64,000 bases of DNA, from positions 3,157,001 to 3,221,000 of the forward strand of contig NZ_CP150918.1 in the NCBI RefSeq assembly GCF_039908635.1, read 5' to 3'. The position numbers and the translations under genes were made by a program. This DNA comes from Pseudomonas purpurea. Lineage in GTDB: Bacteria; Pseudomonadota; Gammaproteobacteria; Pseudomonadales; Pseudomonadaceae. The notes beneath the pieces are model-generated. The model worked only from the letters and a program-made list of their open reading frames with translations. It did no database searches and was not told where the DNA came from. Shown piece after piece: positions 52,549 through 62,662 of this stretch; position 1 is the first letter of the stretch; the number at the start of each line of letters is the position of its first letter.

Positions 52549-53862
52549 ATGTCACAGAGCGCCGCTGCCACCCTGGCCACCGCTGACGATAAAAACGCCG
52601 TCTACAAGCGCATTACCCTGCGCCTGATCCCCTTCATTTTCATCTGCTACCTGTTCAACTACCTCGACCGGGTCAACGTTGGATTTGCCAAACTGCAGAT
52701 GCTCGACGCGCTGAAATTCAGCGAAACCGTGTACGGCCTCGGGGCCGGGATCTTCTTCATCGGCTACGTGCTGTGCGGCGTGCCGAGCAACCTGGCACTG
52801 AGCAAATTCGGCCCACGGCGCTGGATCGCGGTGATGATGGTGACCTGGGGCACGCTGTCGACCTGCCTGTTGTTCGTCACCACCCCGACCGAGTTCTACA
52901 CCCTGCGCCTGTTCACGGGCGCCGCCGAAGCCGGGTTCTTCCCGGGCGTGGTGCTTTACCTCTCGCAGTGGTTCCCGACCTTTCGCCGTGGCCGCATCAT
53001 GGCCCTGTTCATGTCGGCCATTCCGTTGTCCGGCCTGCTGGGCAGCCCCTTCTCGGGCTGGATCCTCAACCACTTCGCGGCAGGCCAGGGTGGCTTGGCG
53101 GGCTGGCAATGGATGTTTTTGCTGCAAGGTATTCCCACGGTCATCCTTGGTGCACTGGCGTACTTCCTGCTGAGCGACAACTTCGCCAGCGCCAAATGGC
53201 TCAAGCCCGAAGAGCGTGCGGTGCTTGAAGCGGATCAGGCCGAAGACCTGGCCAACAAACCAAAAACCGCCACCGACTCGCTGCTGGCCGTGTTCAAGAA
53301 CCCGGCGATCTGGGCGTTCGGGCTGATTTACTTCTGCATTCAGAGTGGCGTCTACGCGATCAACTTCTGGTTGCCGTCGATCATCAAGAACCTGGGGTTC
53401 AGCGACAACCTTGTCATTGGCTGGCTGAGTGCGATTCCGTACTTGCTGGCAGCGGTGTTCATGTTGCTGGTGGGCCGTTCCGCCGACCTGCATAAAGAAC
53501 GTCGCTGGCATTTGGTAGTGCCAATGCTGATGGGCGCGGTGGGCTTGCTGATCGCGGTGAACTTCGCCGCCAACCCGGCCATTGCCATTCTGGGCCTGAC
53601 CATCGCCACCATGGGCGCCCTCACCGGTTTGCCGATGTTCTGGCCGGTGCCGACGGCCATGCTCAGCACCGGTGCCGCCGCTGGTGGCCTGGCGCTGATC
53701 AACTCCATGGGCCAGATGGCCGGCTTCCTGAGCCCCTACCTGGTGGGCTGGGTCAAGGACACCAGCGGCTCGACCGACGCCGCGCTGTACGTGCTGGCCG
53801 GGGTGATTGTCGCCGGTAGCCTGTTAGCCCTGCGCATGACCCGTCAGTTGCGCAACCCGTAA
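52549..53862 (+). CDS. MFS transporter, anion:cation symporter (tartrate/hydroxyacid-type)
   Basis: 437 residues with 12 predicted helices. ACS-family features: RITLRLIPFIFICYLFNYLD, RVNVGFAKLQM (NYLDRVNVG motif of TtuB/GudP-like symporters), FFIGYVLCGVPSNLAL, RLFTGAAEAGFFPGVVLYL and WFPTFRRGRIMALFM. The likely substrate is a small carboxylate such as tartrate, glycerate or galactarate. Context with glycerate kinase and a CdaR-type regulator favours glycerate or a precursor. The ATG at 52549 follows a weak AGAGAG. Confidence 0.92.
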   Translation: MSQSAAATLATADDKNAVYKRITLRLIPFIFICYLFNYLDRVNVGFAKLQMLDALKFSETVYGLGAGIFFIGYVLCGVPSNLALSKFGPRRWIAVMMVTWGTLSTCLLFVTTPTEFYTLRLFTGAAEAGFFPGVVLYLSQWFPTFRRGRIMALFMSAIPLSGLLGSPFSGWILNHFAAGQGGLAGWQWMFLLQGIPTVILGALAYFLLSDNFASAKWLKPEERAVLEADQAEDLANKPKTATDSLLAVFKNPAIWAFGLIYFCIQSGVYAINFWLPSIIKNLGFSDNLVIGWLSAIPYLLAAVFMLLVGRSADLHKERRWHLVVPMLMGAVGLLIAVNFAANPAIAILGLTIATMGALTGLPMFWPVPTAMLSTGAAAGGLALINSMGQMAGFLSPYLVGWVKDTSGSTDAALYVLAGVIVAGSLLALRMTRQLRNP

Positions 53863-53866
53863 AGGA

Positions 53867-54295
53867 CTACGCGCCGGATAGCTCCGTGTCCGGCGCACCG
53901 CCCTCCTTCGCGTACTCATGGCTGATCGTCAGCCCGGCCGCTGCCGGCGCGTCCAGCTCCAGCACCACGCCCGCCGGCAACTGCACGAAGATCTGCCAGA
54001 TGCCGTCCTCCGGCACCTGCGCCACTTGATGAGGCAAGCCGCTGTCGCGAACCCGCCGCAACACCTGCCCAGCGTCTTCCTGTGTGCGAAAAGCGATGTG
54101 GCTCAGGGCGCTCTCGACGAACCCCGGCTGCTCGATCACATGCACCAGCGCCTCGCCGTCCTGATACAACCAGCGACCGGGAAACGGAAACGGCGGCCGA
54201 CGGCCCGGCTGCAATCCCAGCAGCGCCTGGAAAGCCGATTGCAGCGCCGCGCCATCGGCGGTGTTGAATGCCAGATGGTCGAACTGCCAGCTCAC
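53867..54295 (-). CDS. VOC-family (glyoxalase/dioxygenase superfamily) protein
   Basis: 142 residues with two beta-alpha-beta-beta-beta modules. FDHLAFNTADGAALQSAFQ opens module one (His as first metal ligand candidate). ALVHVIEQPG and LSHIAFRTQEDAGQVLRRVR are central, and WQIFVQLPAGVVLELDAP closes it with a Glu ligand candidate. The substrate is unknown. It converges on the MFS gene (4 bases apart) and is divergent from the LysR gene, which may control it. Confidence 0.78.
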   Translation of the reverse strand: MSWQFDHLAFNTADGAALQSAFQALLGLQPGRRPPFPFPGRWLYQDGEALVHVIEQPGFVESALSHIAFRTQEDAGQVLRRVRDSGLPHQVAQVPEDGIWQIFVQLPAGVVLELDAPAAAGLTISHEYAKEGGAPDTELSGA

Positions 54296-54464
54296 AGCAC
54301 ACCCCGCTTATCGACGTTGATCGGCCCTACGGTTTGATGGGGGAAGGACGCATTGCACGTGTTCATGGCAAGTACCGTATCAAGTGAAAGGACTTCATCA
54401 TCCTTGCTTGCCAATCACGGAAAAATCCCGGTAAAAAAGAAGCATCTTTAAAGGATTTTTATTA

Positions 54465-55364
54465 ATGAGTTCGATCCTCGACCTGGAAATCTTCGTGCGC
54501 ACCGCTGACTCCGGCAGCATTTCCGCTGCCGCCAGAACCCTGGAACTGACCCCGGCCGCCGCCAGTATCGCCCTCAAACGCCTGGAAACCCGCCTCGGCA
54601 TCCGCTTGTTCGCGCGCTCGACCCGCAGCATGCGCCTCACCGAAGAAGGTCGGCGCTATCTGGAAAGCGTACGCCTGGCCCTCGCCGCGCTGGCGGAAGG
54701 CGAACAGGCACTCAAGCAGCAGACCCAAGGGCTGAGCGGCATTCTGCAACTGGCCGCGCCTTCGGATTTCGGGCGCAACGTATTGCTGCCGTGGCTGGAT
54801 GAGTTCAAGCACGAGCACCCGCACATTCAATTGCAGTTGCTGCTCAGTGACCGTCACGCGGACCTGTTCCGCGAAACCGTCGACATCGCCCTGCGTTTTG
54901 GCGTGCCGACCGACTCGACCCTGGTGGCCCTGCCGATCCTCACGGAGCACCAGCGTGTGGCCTGCGCCAGCCCCCAGTACCTCGCCCGACGCGGTACGCC
55001 CCGCACGCCCGCCGAGTTGAGCGAGCACAGCGCCCTGCTCTACTTGCGCAACGGCCGGCCCTACAACAGCTGGCGCTTGAGTCGTGGCGATGAGGTTCAG
55101 GAAGTCCAGGTCCGCGGCGACTACCTCAGCGACGACGGCGAAGTGGCGCGCCGCTGGGCCTTGAGCGGCCACGGCATCGTCTACAAGGCCTGGCTCGACG
55201 TGGCTGCCGATGTCCGCGCCGGTCGCCTGGTGACCTTGCTCGACGACTGGCAGGGGGAAAGTGCACCGTTCTACCTGCTGTGTCCGCACCGGGTCCAGGT
55301 CTCGGAACGGGTCAAAGTGCTGCAAGCATTTTTGCAGGCGCGCTGTCAGTCGCTGAGTCGATAA
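54465..55364 (+). CDS. LysR-family transcriptional regulator
   Basis: 299 residues. N-terminal winged helix-turn-helix (DLEIFVRTADSGSISAAART, then LELTPAAASIALKRLETRLG) and a type 2 periplasmic-binding-like effector domain (LQLAAPSDFGRNVLLPWLDE; RHADLFRETVDIALRFGVPT), the CrgA/DsdC-like subclass. AAAGGAT precedes the ATG. It is divergent from the VOC gene and followed after 84 bases by an aldo/keto reductase. The targets are not provable from sequence. Confidence 0.93.
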   Translation: MSSILDLEIFVRTADSGSISAAARTLELTPAAASIALKRLETRLGIRLFARSTRSMRLTEEGRRYLESVRLALAALAEGEQALKQQTQGLSGILQLAAPSDFGRNVLLPWLDEFKHEHPHIQLQLLLSDRHADLFRETVDIALRFGVPTDSTLVALPILTEHQRVACASPQYLARRGTPRTPAELSEHSALLYLRNGRPYNSWRLSRGDEVQEVQVRGDYLSDDGEVARRWALSGHGIVYKAWLDVAADVRAGRLVTLLDDWQGESAPFYLLCPHRVQVSERVKVLQAFLQARCQSLSR

Positions 55365-55448
55365 TTCAGATTGCCCCGCGTGCGCGTTCTGGTATTTGAT
55401 TGGGCGTTGCGACCACTTCAGGTCTTCACCGGTAAAAGGATTCTGTCC

Positions 55449-56462
55449 ATGAGCTACCGCACGCTAGGCCACTCCGGGCTGCAAGTGTCGACCCTGACCC
55501 TGGGCACCATGATGTTCGGCGAACAGACCAGCACCGAGGACTCGCTGCGTATCATCAACAAGGCCTGGGACCAGGGCATCAACTTCATCGACACCGCCGA
55601 CGTCTACACCGACGGCCGCTCGGAAGAAATCGTTGGCGAGGGCATCGCCGGCAACCGCCATGAGTGGGTGCTGGCCTCCAAGGTCGGCTTCGGCCCGGCA
55701 GACGGCGTGCCCAACCGCAGCGGTTTGAACCGCAAGCATATTTTCAACGGCATCGACGCCAGCCTGACGCGCCTGGGCACCGACTACCTGGACATCTACT
55801 ACCTGCACCGCGAGGACCACAACACGCCGCTGGAAGTGACGGTTTCCGCCATTGGCGACCTGCTGCGCCAGGGCAAGATCCGCTACTGGGGCGTGTCCAA
55901 CTACCGTGGCTGGCGTATCGCCGAAGTGGTGCGCATTGCCGATCAGTTGGGTGTCGACCGGCCGGTGATCAGCCAACCGCTGTACAACATCGTCAACCGC
56001 CAGGCCGAAACCGAACAGATCACCGCCGCCCAGGCTTACGGCCTCGGCGTGGTGCCTTACAGCCCGCTGGCCCGTGGCGTGCTGAGCGGCAAGTACGCCC
56101 CTGACATTGCCCCCGACGCCAACAGCCGCGCCGGGCGGCAGGACAAACGCATACTGGAAACCGAATGGCGCGTGGAGTCGCTGCGCATCGCCCAGCAGAT
56201 TCAGCACTACACGCAGGAACGCGGCGTCGGCATCGTCGAATTTGCCATCGCCTGGGTGCTGAACAACGCCGCGGTCAGTTCGGCCATCGTCGGCCCACGC
56301 ACCGAAGCACAATGGGACGCGTACACCCAGGCTCAGGCGGTGAAGATCACGGCCGAAGACGAGACTTTCATCGACTCGCTGGTGACGCCAGGGCATTCGT
56401 CGACCCCCGGGTTCAATGATGTGAGCCATTTCGTGTCCGGGCGTATGCCGCGTAACACCTAA
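55449..56462 (+). CDS. Aldo/keto reductase
   Basis: 337 residues, TIM-barrel NADPH-dependent oxidoreductase. Catalytic tetrad visible: Asp in NFIDTADVYTDGRSEE (Tyr five residues later), Lys in WVLASKVGFGP and His in DYLDIYYLHRED. The NADPH region is SSAIVGPRTEAQWD. It is similar to the YajO/Tas-like AKR group. The start at 55449 has AAGGA at 9 bases; the upstream in-frame extension is not family-like. Physiological substrate unknown. Confidence 0.91.
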   Translation: MSYRTLGHSGLQVSTLTLGTMMFGEQTSTEDSLRIINKAWDQGINFIDTADVYTDGRSEEIVGEGIAGNRHEWVLASKVGFGPADGVPNRSGLNRKHIFNGIDASLTRLGTDYLDIYYLHREDHNTPLEVTVSAIGDLLRQGKIRYWGVSNYRGWRIAEVVRIADQLGVDRPVISQPLYNIVNRQAETEQITAAQAYGLGVVPYSPLARGVLSGKYAPDIAPDANSRAGRQDKRILETEWRVESLRIAQQIQHYTQERGVGIVEFAIAWVLNNAAVSSAIVGPRTEAQWDAYTQAQAVKITAEDETFIDSLVTPGHSSTPGFNDVSHFVSGRMPRNT

Positions 56463-56577
56463 ATGAACACACTTCCCAGTGTGGGAGCCGGTGTTGATCG
56501 GTCGGACAATATTTGGCTCGAAAACCACGTATCCTCTGCGCCCGCTTCATACCCACTAAAAATTCCGCGAGGACAGT

Positions 56578-57465
56578 TTGTCTAAAGGTATTGCTCTATC
56601 GGTAACCGCCTCAGTGCTGTTTGCCGTCATGTATTTCTACACGTCGCTGCTGTCACCCTTGAGCGGCGTGGAAATCTTTGGCTGGCGGATGCTGCTCACG
56701 GTGCCGTGCATGACCGTATTCATGCTGGTGTCCGGCGAATGGAAACAGGTGATCGAGATCCTTCGACGGCTGGCCGGCAAACCGCTGCTGATGCCTGGCC
56801 TGCTGGCCTCCTCGGCGTTACTGGGCGTGCAGCTGTGGCTGTTCATGTGGGCGCCGTTGAACGGTCACAGCCTGGATGTGTCGCTGGGTTACTTCCTGCT
56901 GCCGCTGACCATGGTCCTGACCGGGCGCATCGTTTATGGCGAACGCCTCTCGTACCTGCAAAAAGTTGCAGCGTTTTTCGCCACTCTGGGCGTACTCAAC
57001 GAGTTGTATCAGGTGGGCAGTTTTTCCTGGGCAACCCTGCTGGTGGCCATCGGATATCCGACCTACTTTGTGCTGCGTCGGCGCATGGCCGCCGATAACC
57101 TCGGTGGTTTGTGGCTGGACATGGCCCTGCTGCTGCCGGTGGCGTTCTGGTTCGTGCAAAGTGGCGAACAAGGCTTTGGCGTGTTCAATCAACACCCGTG
57201 GCTGTCACTGCTGATCCCGCTGTTGGGCATCATCAGTGCCTCGGCGCTGGTGGTCTACATCATCGCCAGCCGTTTGCTGCCGTTCAGCCTGTTCGGGCTG
57301 TTGAGCTATGTCGAACCGGTATTGCTGCTGGGTGTGGCGCTGCTGTTGGGGGAAAGCATCAAGGCCGGCGAATGGCTGACCTACATCCCGATCTGGCTGG
57401 CCGTCGTGGTGCTGGTGCTCGAGGGCTTCAAGCATCTGGTCCGGCAGCGCAGGAAGTCCGTTTAG
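56578..57465 (+). CDS. rarD: RarD-type EamA/DMT permease
   Basis: 295 residues with ten predicted helices. The opening KGIALSVTASVLFAVMYFYT, SPLSGVEIFGWRMLLTVPCM and YFLLPLTMVLTGRIVYGERL match the RarD (chloramphenicol-sensitive) family, found by sequence in many Pseudomonas. The start is TTG at 56578 with GAGGA directly upstream; there is no ATG at a suitable place. Substrate unknown. It is closed by the terminator at 57475. Confidence 0.88.
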   Translation: MSKGIALSVTASVLFAVMYFYTSLLSPLSGVEIFGWRMLLTVPCMTVFMLVSGEWKQVIEILRRLAGKPLLMPGLLASSALLGVQLWLFMWAPLNGHSLDVSLGYFLLPLTMVLTGRIVYGERLSYLQKVAAFFATLGVLNELYQVGSFSWATLLVAIGYPTYFVLRRRMAADNLGGLWLDMALLLPVAFWFVQSGEQGFGVFNQHPWLSLLIPLLGIISASALVVYIIASRLLPFSLFGLLSYVEPVLLLGVALLLGESIKAGEWLTYIPIWLAVVVLVLEGFKHLVRQRRKSV

Positions 57466-57474
57466 AGGCGCATG

Positions 57475-57514
57475 AAAAAGCCCGGTCAGACGTTGTGTCT
57501 GACCGGGCTTTTTT
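57475..57514. terminator. Bidirectional rho-independent terminator
   Basis: A 17-base perfect stem (57475-57491 with 57497-57513, loop GTTGT) with A-run and T-run flanks. It serves rarD (plus) and hpd (minus). Confidence 0.95.
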
Positions 57515-57528
57515 ACACCTGCGGTTGC

Positions 57529-58605
57529 TTACTCGGTAGCGAGTACACCACGGCGGACCTGGTCGCGTTCAATCGACTCGAACAGGGCCTTGAAGTTGCC
57601 TTCGCCGAAACCGTCGTCACCCTTGCGCTGGATGAACTCGAAGAACACCGGGCCCATCAAGGTTTCCGAGAAGATTTGCAGCAGCAGGCGCTTGTCCCCT
57701 GCTTCGGACGAACCGTCCAGCAGAATCCCCCGCGATTGCAGTTGATCAACCGGCTCGCCGTGGTTCGGCAAACGGCCTTCCAGCATTTCGTAGTAGGTTT
57801 CTGGCGGCGCGGTCATGAAGCGCATGCCGATTTTCTTCAGTCGATCCCAGGTGTCCACCAGATTGTCGCTGAGGAACGCCACGTGCTGGATGCCTTCGCC
57901 GTTGAACTGCATCAGGAACTCTTCGATCTGCCCGGCGCCCTTGGACGATTCCTCGTTCAGCGGGATGCGGATCATGCCGTCCGGCGCGGTCATCGCCTTG
58001 GACGTCAGGCCGGTGTATTCGCCCTTGATATCGAAGTAACGAATCTCGCGGAAGTTGAACAGCTTCTCGTAGAAATTCGCCCAGTAAGCCATGCGGCCGC
58101 GATACACGTTGTGGGTCAGGTGGTCGATGATCTTCAGGCCTGCGCCTTCCGGATTACGGTCAACGCCTTCGATGAACACGAAGTCGATGTCGTAGATCGA
58201 GCTGCCTTCACCGAAACGGTCAATCAAATACAGCGGCGCGCCGCCGATGCCTTTGATGGCCGGCAGGTTGAGCTCCATCGGGCCGGTGTCGATGTGGATC
58301 GGCTGGGCGCCGAGTTCCAGGGCACGGGCAAACGCCTGTTGGGCGTTCTTGACGCGAAACGCCATGCCGCACACCGACGGGCCGTGTTCAGCGGCGAAGT
58401 ACGAGGCCACGCTGTGGGGTTCGTTGTTGAGGATCAGGTTGATCTGGCCCTGACGATACAGGTGCACGTCTTTGGAACGGTGGGTCGCCACCTTGGTGAA
58501 GCCCATGATCTCGAAGATCGGCTCCAGGGTGTTCGGGGTTGGCGATGCGAATTCAATGAACTCGAAGCCCATCAGGCCCATTGGGTTTTCGTATAAATCT
58601 GCCAT
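57529..58605 (-). CDS. hpd: 4-Hydroxyphenylpyruvate dioxygenase
   Basis: 358 residues, the same length as the structurally known P. fluorescens enzyme. Converts 4-hydroxyphenylpyruvate to homogentisate in tyrosine catabolism and supplies pyomelanin precursor. The iron ligands are identifiable by position: His162 ([11 protein letters not shown]), His241 ([11 protein letters not shown]) and Glu323 (FFEFIQRKG), i.e. H161/H240/E322 without Met. The start at 58605 ([13 protein letters not shown]) has GAGG upstream. Transcribed alone. The 261-base upstream gap (58606-58866) showed no clear PhhR box or other gene. Confidence 0.98.
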   Translation of the reverse strand: MADLYENPMGLMGFEFIEFASPTPNTLEPIFEIMGFTKVATHRSKDVHLYRQGQINLILNNEPHSVASYFAAEHGPSVCGMAFRVKNAQQAFARALELGAQPIHIDTGPMELNLPAIKGIGGAPLYLIDRFGEGSSIYDIDFVFIEGVDRNPEGAGLKIIDHLTHNVYRGRMAYWANFYEKLFNFREIRYFDIKGEYTGLTSKAMTAPDGMIRIPLNEESSKGAGQIEEFLMQFNGEGIQHVAFLSDNLVDTWDRLKKIGMRFMTAPPETYYEMLEGRLPNHGEPVDQLQSRGILLDGSSEAGDKRLLLQIFSETLMGPVFFEFIQRKGDDGFGEGNFKALFESIERDQVRRGVLATE

Positions 58606-58866
58606 GGTTGGCGCCTCATCATGTGCTTTTGGAATTAACGGCTGAATGAACGGATCGTTAGTTACGAGCAATGCTGAGACCGGCGGGCGGCGCGCAGGAG
58701 ATACCTCGCACACTGCGGGCGAGAAAATCACCGTAGATCAATTGGAACCCAAATATCTTCATTGTCGACCCAAGGCTATTGCGGGCGAGGCTTCTGCTGC
58801 CAGAAGACGTTATTCTTATATGCGTAACCGGATTCTACACAGCGTAAAACGGTTTGTCCGCCTTCT

Positions 58867-59811
58867 CTATAAAATCCCCCTTTTTGCCTCACGTGCAAAG
58901 GGTTTGTTGCACAGGTAAATGCCCGCCACGATCAAGCCCCCACCCGCATAGATGGCGGGAGTCAGTTGCTCGCCGAGCAGCAACGCCCCGAGGATCACCG
59001 CCGTCAGCGGGTTCAAGGCGATGAACACCCCGGCGCGCGTCGCGCCGATCTTGCGGATGCCGTCGTAATAACCAATGTACGCCAGCGCCGAACCCAGCAC
59101 GCCGAGGTAAAGCAACGCCAGGCCCTGCGAAGCGTCCAGCCCACGTAACGCCTCCATGCTCAACTCCCCGCGCAGCGCGCTGGTGAGCCACAGCATCGCG
59201 GTGCCCAGCAGAATCGAATACGTCACCGTTTGCAGCGGCCCCAGGGTGTCATTCAGGCCTTTGGAGCACAGTGAATAAACGCCCCACCCCACCACGCAGC
59301 CCACTATCAGCAGGTCACCGAGCCAGGCAGTGACGCCACCGTCGAACACCTGCCGATTGCCACTGACAATCACCAACCCCGCGCCCAAGATGCACACCGC
59401 AATCCCCATCACCCGTAACCGGCTCAACGCTTCCTTGAACAGTAACCACGACGCCAGGCCAATCACTGCGGGGTTCAGCGCCACGATCAACGACGCTCGT
59501 GATGCATTGATGTGCTGCAAACCGTAGAAAAAACACAGGTTGTAGAAAAAGATCCCGAAGAACCCCAACACCACCAATTGCAGGCACTGCCCCGGGCTTG
59601 GGCGAGCCAGCGGGATGCGGGTCAACAGCATGAACAGCAACAAGGCCAGGCTCGCCAGCAAAAATCGCAGGCTCGCGGCAAACAACGGGCTCAGCGAGTC
59701 GGCCAGAAACCGGCCCGCAACGAAGGTCCCGCCCCAAATCATGGTGACGGCGGCCAGTTTCACATACACCACGCTGTCCGAAGGGCAGGCGCTTGGGTAA
59801 CAGGTTTTCAT
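58867..59811 (-). CDS. DMT-superfamily (EamA) exporter
   Basis: 314 residues with ten predicted helices and two EamA repeats (VKLAAVTMIWGGTFVAGRFL; NASRASLIVALNPAVIGLAS; ATRAGVFIALNPLTAVILGA). Members export amino acids and metabolites; the substrate here is unknown. It is divergent from a LysR gene with a 78-base gap, a standard regulator/exporter pair. A short cysteine-containing leader (MKTCYPSACPS) precedes helix 1, and a later start is possible. Confidence 0.9.
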   Translation of the reverse strand: MKTCYPSACPSDSVVYVKLAAVTMIWGGTFVAGRFLADSLSPLFAASLRFLLASLALLLFMLLTRIPLARPSPGQCLQLVVLGFFGIFFYNLCFFYGLQHINASRASLIVALNPAVIGLASWLLFKEALSRLRVMGIAVCILGAGLVIVSGNRQVFDGGVTAWLGDLLIVGCVVGWGVYSLCSKGLNDTLGPLQTVTYSILLGTAMLWLTSALRGELSMEALRGLDASQGLALLYLGVLGSALAYIGYYDGIRKIGATRAGVFIALNPLTAVILGALLLGEQLTPAIYAGGGLIVAGIYLCNKPFAREAKRGIL

Positions 59812-59876
59812 AAGTCTCCAGTGCGGTGAGTCATGCAGATGACCTATTCTTTGCCTAATGCATGATCATCGTAAAA

Positions 59877-59890
59877 TGAGCAAATACTCA
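59877..59890. promoter_or_regulatory. Palindrome TGAG-N6-CTCA at the LysR start
   Basis: TGAGCAAATACTCA ends on the A of the LysR ATG (59890). Spacing T-N12-A is one base off the LysR T-N11-A pattern. It could mediate autorepression in the DMT/LysR divergent gap; weak evidence. Confidence 0.3.
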
Positions 59891-60762
59891 TGACCCTGAC
59901 TCAACTTGAAATCTTCGCCCTCGTGGCCGAACTGCGCGGTTTTACCAACGCGGCCAACCGTTTGGGCATCACCCAATCGGCGGTGTCCCACGCCATCAAA
60001 TCACTGGAGCAGGAACTGGGCGTCGAGTTACTGAACCGGCACCCGTCGCAGATTGAACTCAGCGATATCGGCCAACAGTTGTTGATGCGCGCCCGCGCCA
60101 TGCTCGGACTGGCCAATACCCTGCGCCAGGAAGCCGCGGATGCTCGGGGAATGAAACGCGGCACGTTGCGCATTGGCTCGTTCGGGCCGACCTCGTCGAT
60201 CACTTTACTGCCGCAGATCTTGCAGCCGTTTCGCGAAGCGCACCCCGGGATAGAGGTCCACATTGACGAAGGGCCGGATCGCCAGGTCGTGCAGTGGCTT
60301 GAGGAACGGCGCATCGACATTGGATTTGTGGTGCTGCCCGAGGAGCGTTTTGACACTGTCGCGCTGCTTGAAGACCAGATGGTTGCGCTGGTGCCTGCTA
60401 AACACCCTCTCGCCACGCGCGACAGCCTGAGCCTGAGTGACTTGTGCCAGGACCCGTTCATTCTCACCGAAGCGGGCTCCTCGGAGCTGGTTTCGCGGTT
60501 GTTCAGCGCTGCCCGGTTGACGCCCAACATTCGCTATCGCTGTTCGCAGTTGCTCAGCACACTCGACACTGTCGGCCGTGGCGATGCGCTGACGGTTGTC
60601 GCAGAACGCTCACTGCCCAATCACCCTGACAGCCGTTTTGTGAAAAAACCACTGTCGCCCGCCGTCAAACGCCGGATCGGGCTGGCCGTGCTGGACCGTC
60701 GCCAATCTTCACCCGCCACCCTGGCATTCATTCAGTTGGCTCAAAGCCTGAACTACGCCTGA
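59890..60762 (+). CDS. LysR-family transcriptional regulator
   Basis: 290 residues. Helix-turn-helix LTQLEIFALVAELRGFTNAA then RLGITQSAVSHAIKSLEQEL (residues ~3-45). The effector domain is of CysB/CynR type (TLRIGSFGPTSSITLLPQIL; EERRIDIGFVVLPEERFDT). Divergent from the DMT exporter and likely its regulator. A palindrome touches the start codon. Confidence 0.93.
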   Translation: MTLTQLEIFALVAELRGFTNAANRLGITQSAVSHAIKSLEQELGVELLNRHPSQIELSDIGQQLLMRARAMLGLANTLRQEAADARGMKRGTLRIGSFGPTSSITLLPQILQPFREAHPGIEVHIDEGPDRQVVQWLEERRIDIGFVVLPEERFDTVALLEDQMVALVPAKHPLATRDSLSLSDLCQDPFILTEAGSSELVSRLFSAARLTPNIRYRCSQLLSTLDTVGRGDALTVVAERSLPNHPDSRFVKKPLSPAVKRRIGLAVLDRRQSSPATLAFIQLAQSLNYA

Positions 60763-60876
60763 AAAGCGCAAACCCGAAGTGCGATCTATCATGGCCTGTA
60801 GCTGAACGCTTTTGAGGAGGCGAACGTCGTCCTGCCTGCATTTGAGAGCCCCACCCCACCCTTTCAGGTTTCGCAG

Positions 60877-62416
60877 ATGCCCCTGACTCTCAAAGCACGC
60901 CGTAAACCCGCCATCCGGATTGCAATCACCCTGTTGAGCGGCCTGCTTCCGATGCTGTTGGGATTGACCATCCTGTACATGCAAGCTGAACGGGGGCTTG
61001 AACACAGCACCCGGCAAACTGCCGAAGAGGCCATTCGCCAATTCGACTTGATGCTCGACAACACTGCCATCGCCGCCCAGGAACTGCTGCCGCTGGCGGG
61101 CCAGCCCTGCGCCGACGTCAAACTGGCCCCTGCGCGAGCAGGTCACGCGCCGCCCCTTCGTACGCTCGACCAACCTGGTATGGGACAACAACCTCTATTG
61201 CAGTTCGCTGTTTGGTGACTTTCAGGAAAAGGTCAATCCAGGCGACTACACCCAAGGCAAGTTGTGGCTCATGAACGGTAATCCCGTGACACCCAACACT
61301 GCGTTACTGGTCTACCGGCTCAGCGAAGGCAAGCAAGGGGCGCTGACGACACTCGATGGCTATCACCTGAGCAACGTATTGCGGCTGATCGGACGCAAGA
61401 CCCTGCTGTTACTGCAAGTGGGGCCCAACTGGTTATCGGCTGACGGACATGTCCACGACGACAGCCTCCTGCCGCCGTTACCGGTGGCGCGAACCCACCT
61501 GTTGTCGAACCGTTACGCCTTTGAAGTTGAGGCAGGATTTCCCGAAGGGGAAGTCTGGCGCTACATGGCCAGCGAATACCCGCCCTTGTTCAGCCTGCTG
61601 ATTTTTTTCGGAGTCATTGCCGGGGCAATCGGTCATTGGTTGCAAAAACGTTCGTCATCCCCCAGTCACGAAATGCAGCGTGCACTGGAAGCCGCGGAAT
61701 TCATTCCGTACTTTCAACCCGTCGTGCATGGCGACAGCAAACAATGGGCAGGCGTTGAAGTCCTGATGCGCTGGAAACATCCAAAAGAAGGTCTGGTGCG
61801 GCCAGACATGTTCATCCCCTTTGCCGAGCATTCGGGGCTGATCGTGCCAATGACGCGCTCGCTGATGCAGCAAACCGCTGCGCTGCTCGCCCCCCATGCG
61901 ATGCAGTTTCACGAACGCTTTCACATCGGCATCAACATCACGGCCAACCACTGTCATGACCTGGCGCTTGTCAGCGATTGCCGCGAGTTCCTGGCAGCCT
62001 TCCCGCCCGGTAGCGTCGCACTGATTCTGGAGTTGACCGAGCGAGAGCTGATCGTGCCTAGCGACATCACCCACCAGCTCTTCGAACAGTTGCATGAGTT
62101 GGGCGTGATGATCGCCATCGATGACTTCGGCACCGGCCATTCGAGCCTGGGCTACTTGCGTCAGTTCAATGTGGACTTCCTGAAAATCGACCAGAGTTTC
62201 GTCGCGATGATTGGTGTCGATGCACTGTCGCGGCACATTCTGGACAGCATTATCGAACTCTCGGCCAAGCTCGACCTGGGCATTGTGGCCGAAGGCGTAG
62301 AAACAGCTGAGCAAGCGGACTATCTCGCCAGCCACAGTGTGAACTTTCTACAAGGCTACCTCTTCGCTCGCCCCATGCCGGGGGCCGACTTTGTTAATGC
62401 GATGAATCGCCATTAA
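60877..62416 (+). pseudogene. CSS-motif/EAL cyclic-di-GMP phosphodiesterase, broken by a single-base frameshift
   Basis: Restored, about 512 residues: helix 1 (IAITLLSGLLPMLLGLTILY), a periplasmic CSS domain (Cys in GQPCADVK and in NLYCSSLFG), helix 2 (LFSLLIFFGVIAGAIGHWL) and a complete EAL domain. EAL residues are all present: EVLMRWKHP, NITANHCHD, ILELTERELI, IDDFGTGHSSLGYL, LKIDQSF, AEGVETAEQ, QGYLFARP. The first frame (60877-61218) departs after CADVKLA at the C4 run 61127-61130; dropping one C restores LREQVTRRPFVRS and joins the frame that continues to 62416. Internal initiation at 61262 could still give helix 2 plus EAL. True mutation, phase variation or base-call error. Confidence 0.88.
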
Positions 62417-62662
62417 CTGGCCACTTGCCTACGTTCATCGTGCAAGATACAACAAGATTCGCGGACATTTTCGAATCAAATGGCGGCGCCTAGTTACATC
62501 ATGAAAAAGACATGATTTACTCTTGGCGAATTAACTACTACACTTTTTCATACCTGTACTAGATCGACGGGTGAGCCAATATCACCGAGTCGCCTCAAAG
62601 CACTAGGCTTATAGCTTTGTTTGCGGTTGGTATCAGCCAAATACACTATTGGAGTAAAGACA

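Noticed and set aside
56463..56577. A REP copy upstream of rarD.
   Set aside because: Only GTGTGGGAGC resembles a REP; there is no palindrome or second arm.
58606..58866. PhhR/TyrR operator upstream of hpd.
   Set aside because: A GTAAA...TTTG-like pair exists but with 4-base rather than 6-base spacing and mismatches; also a 90-codon plus-strand frame here has no gene-like features.
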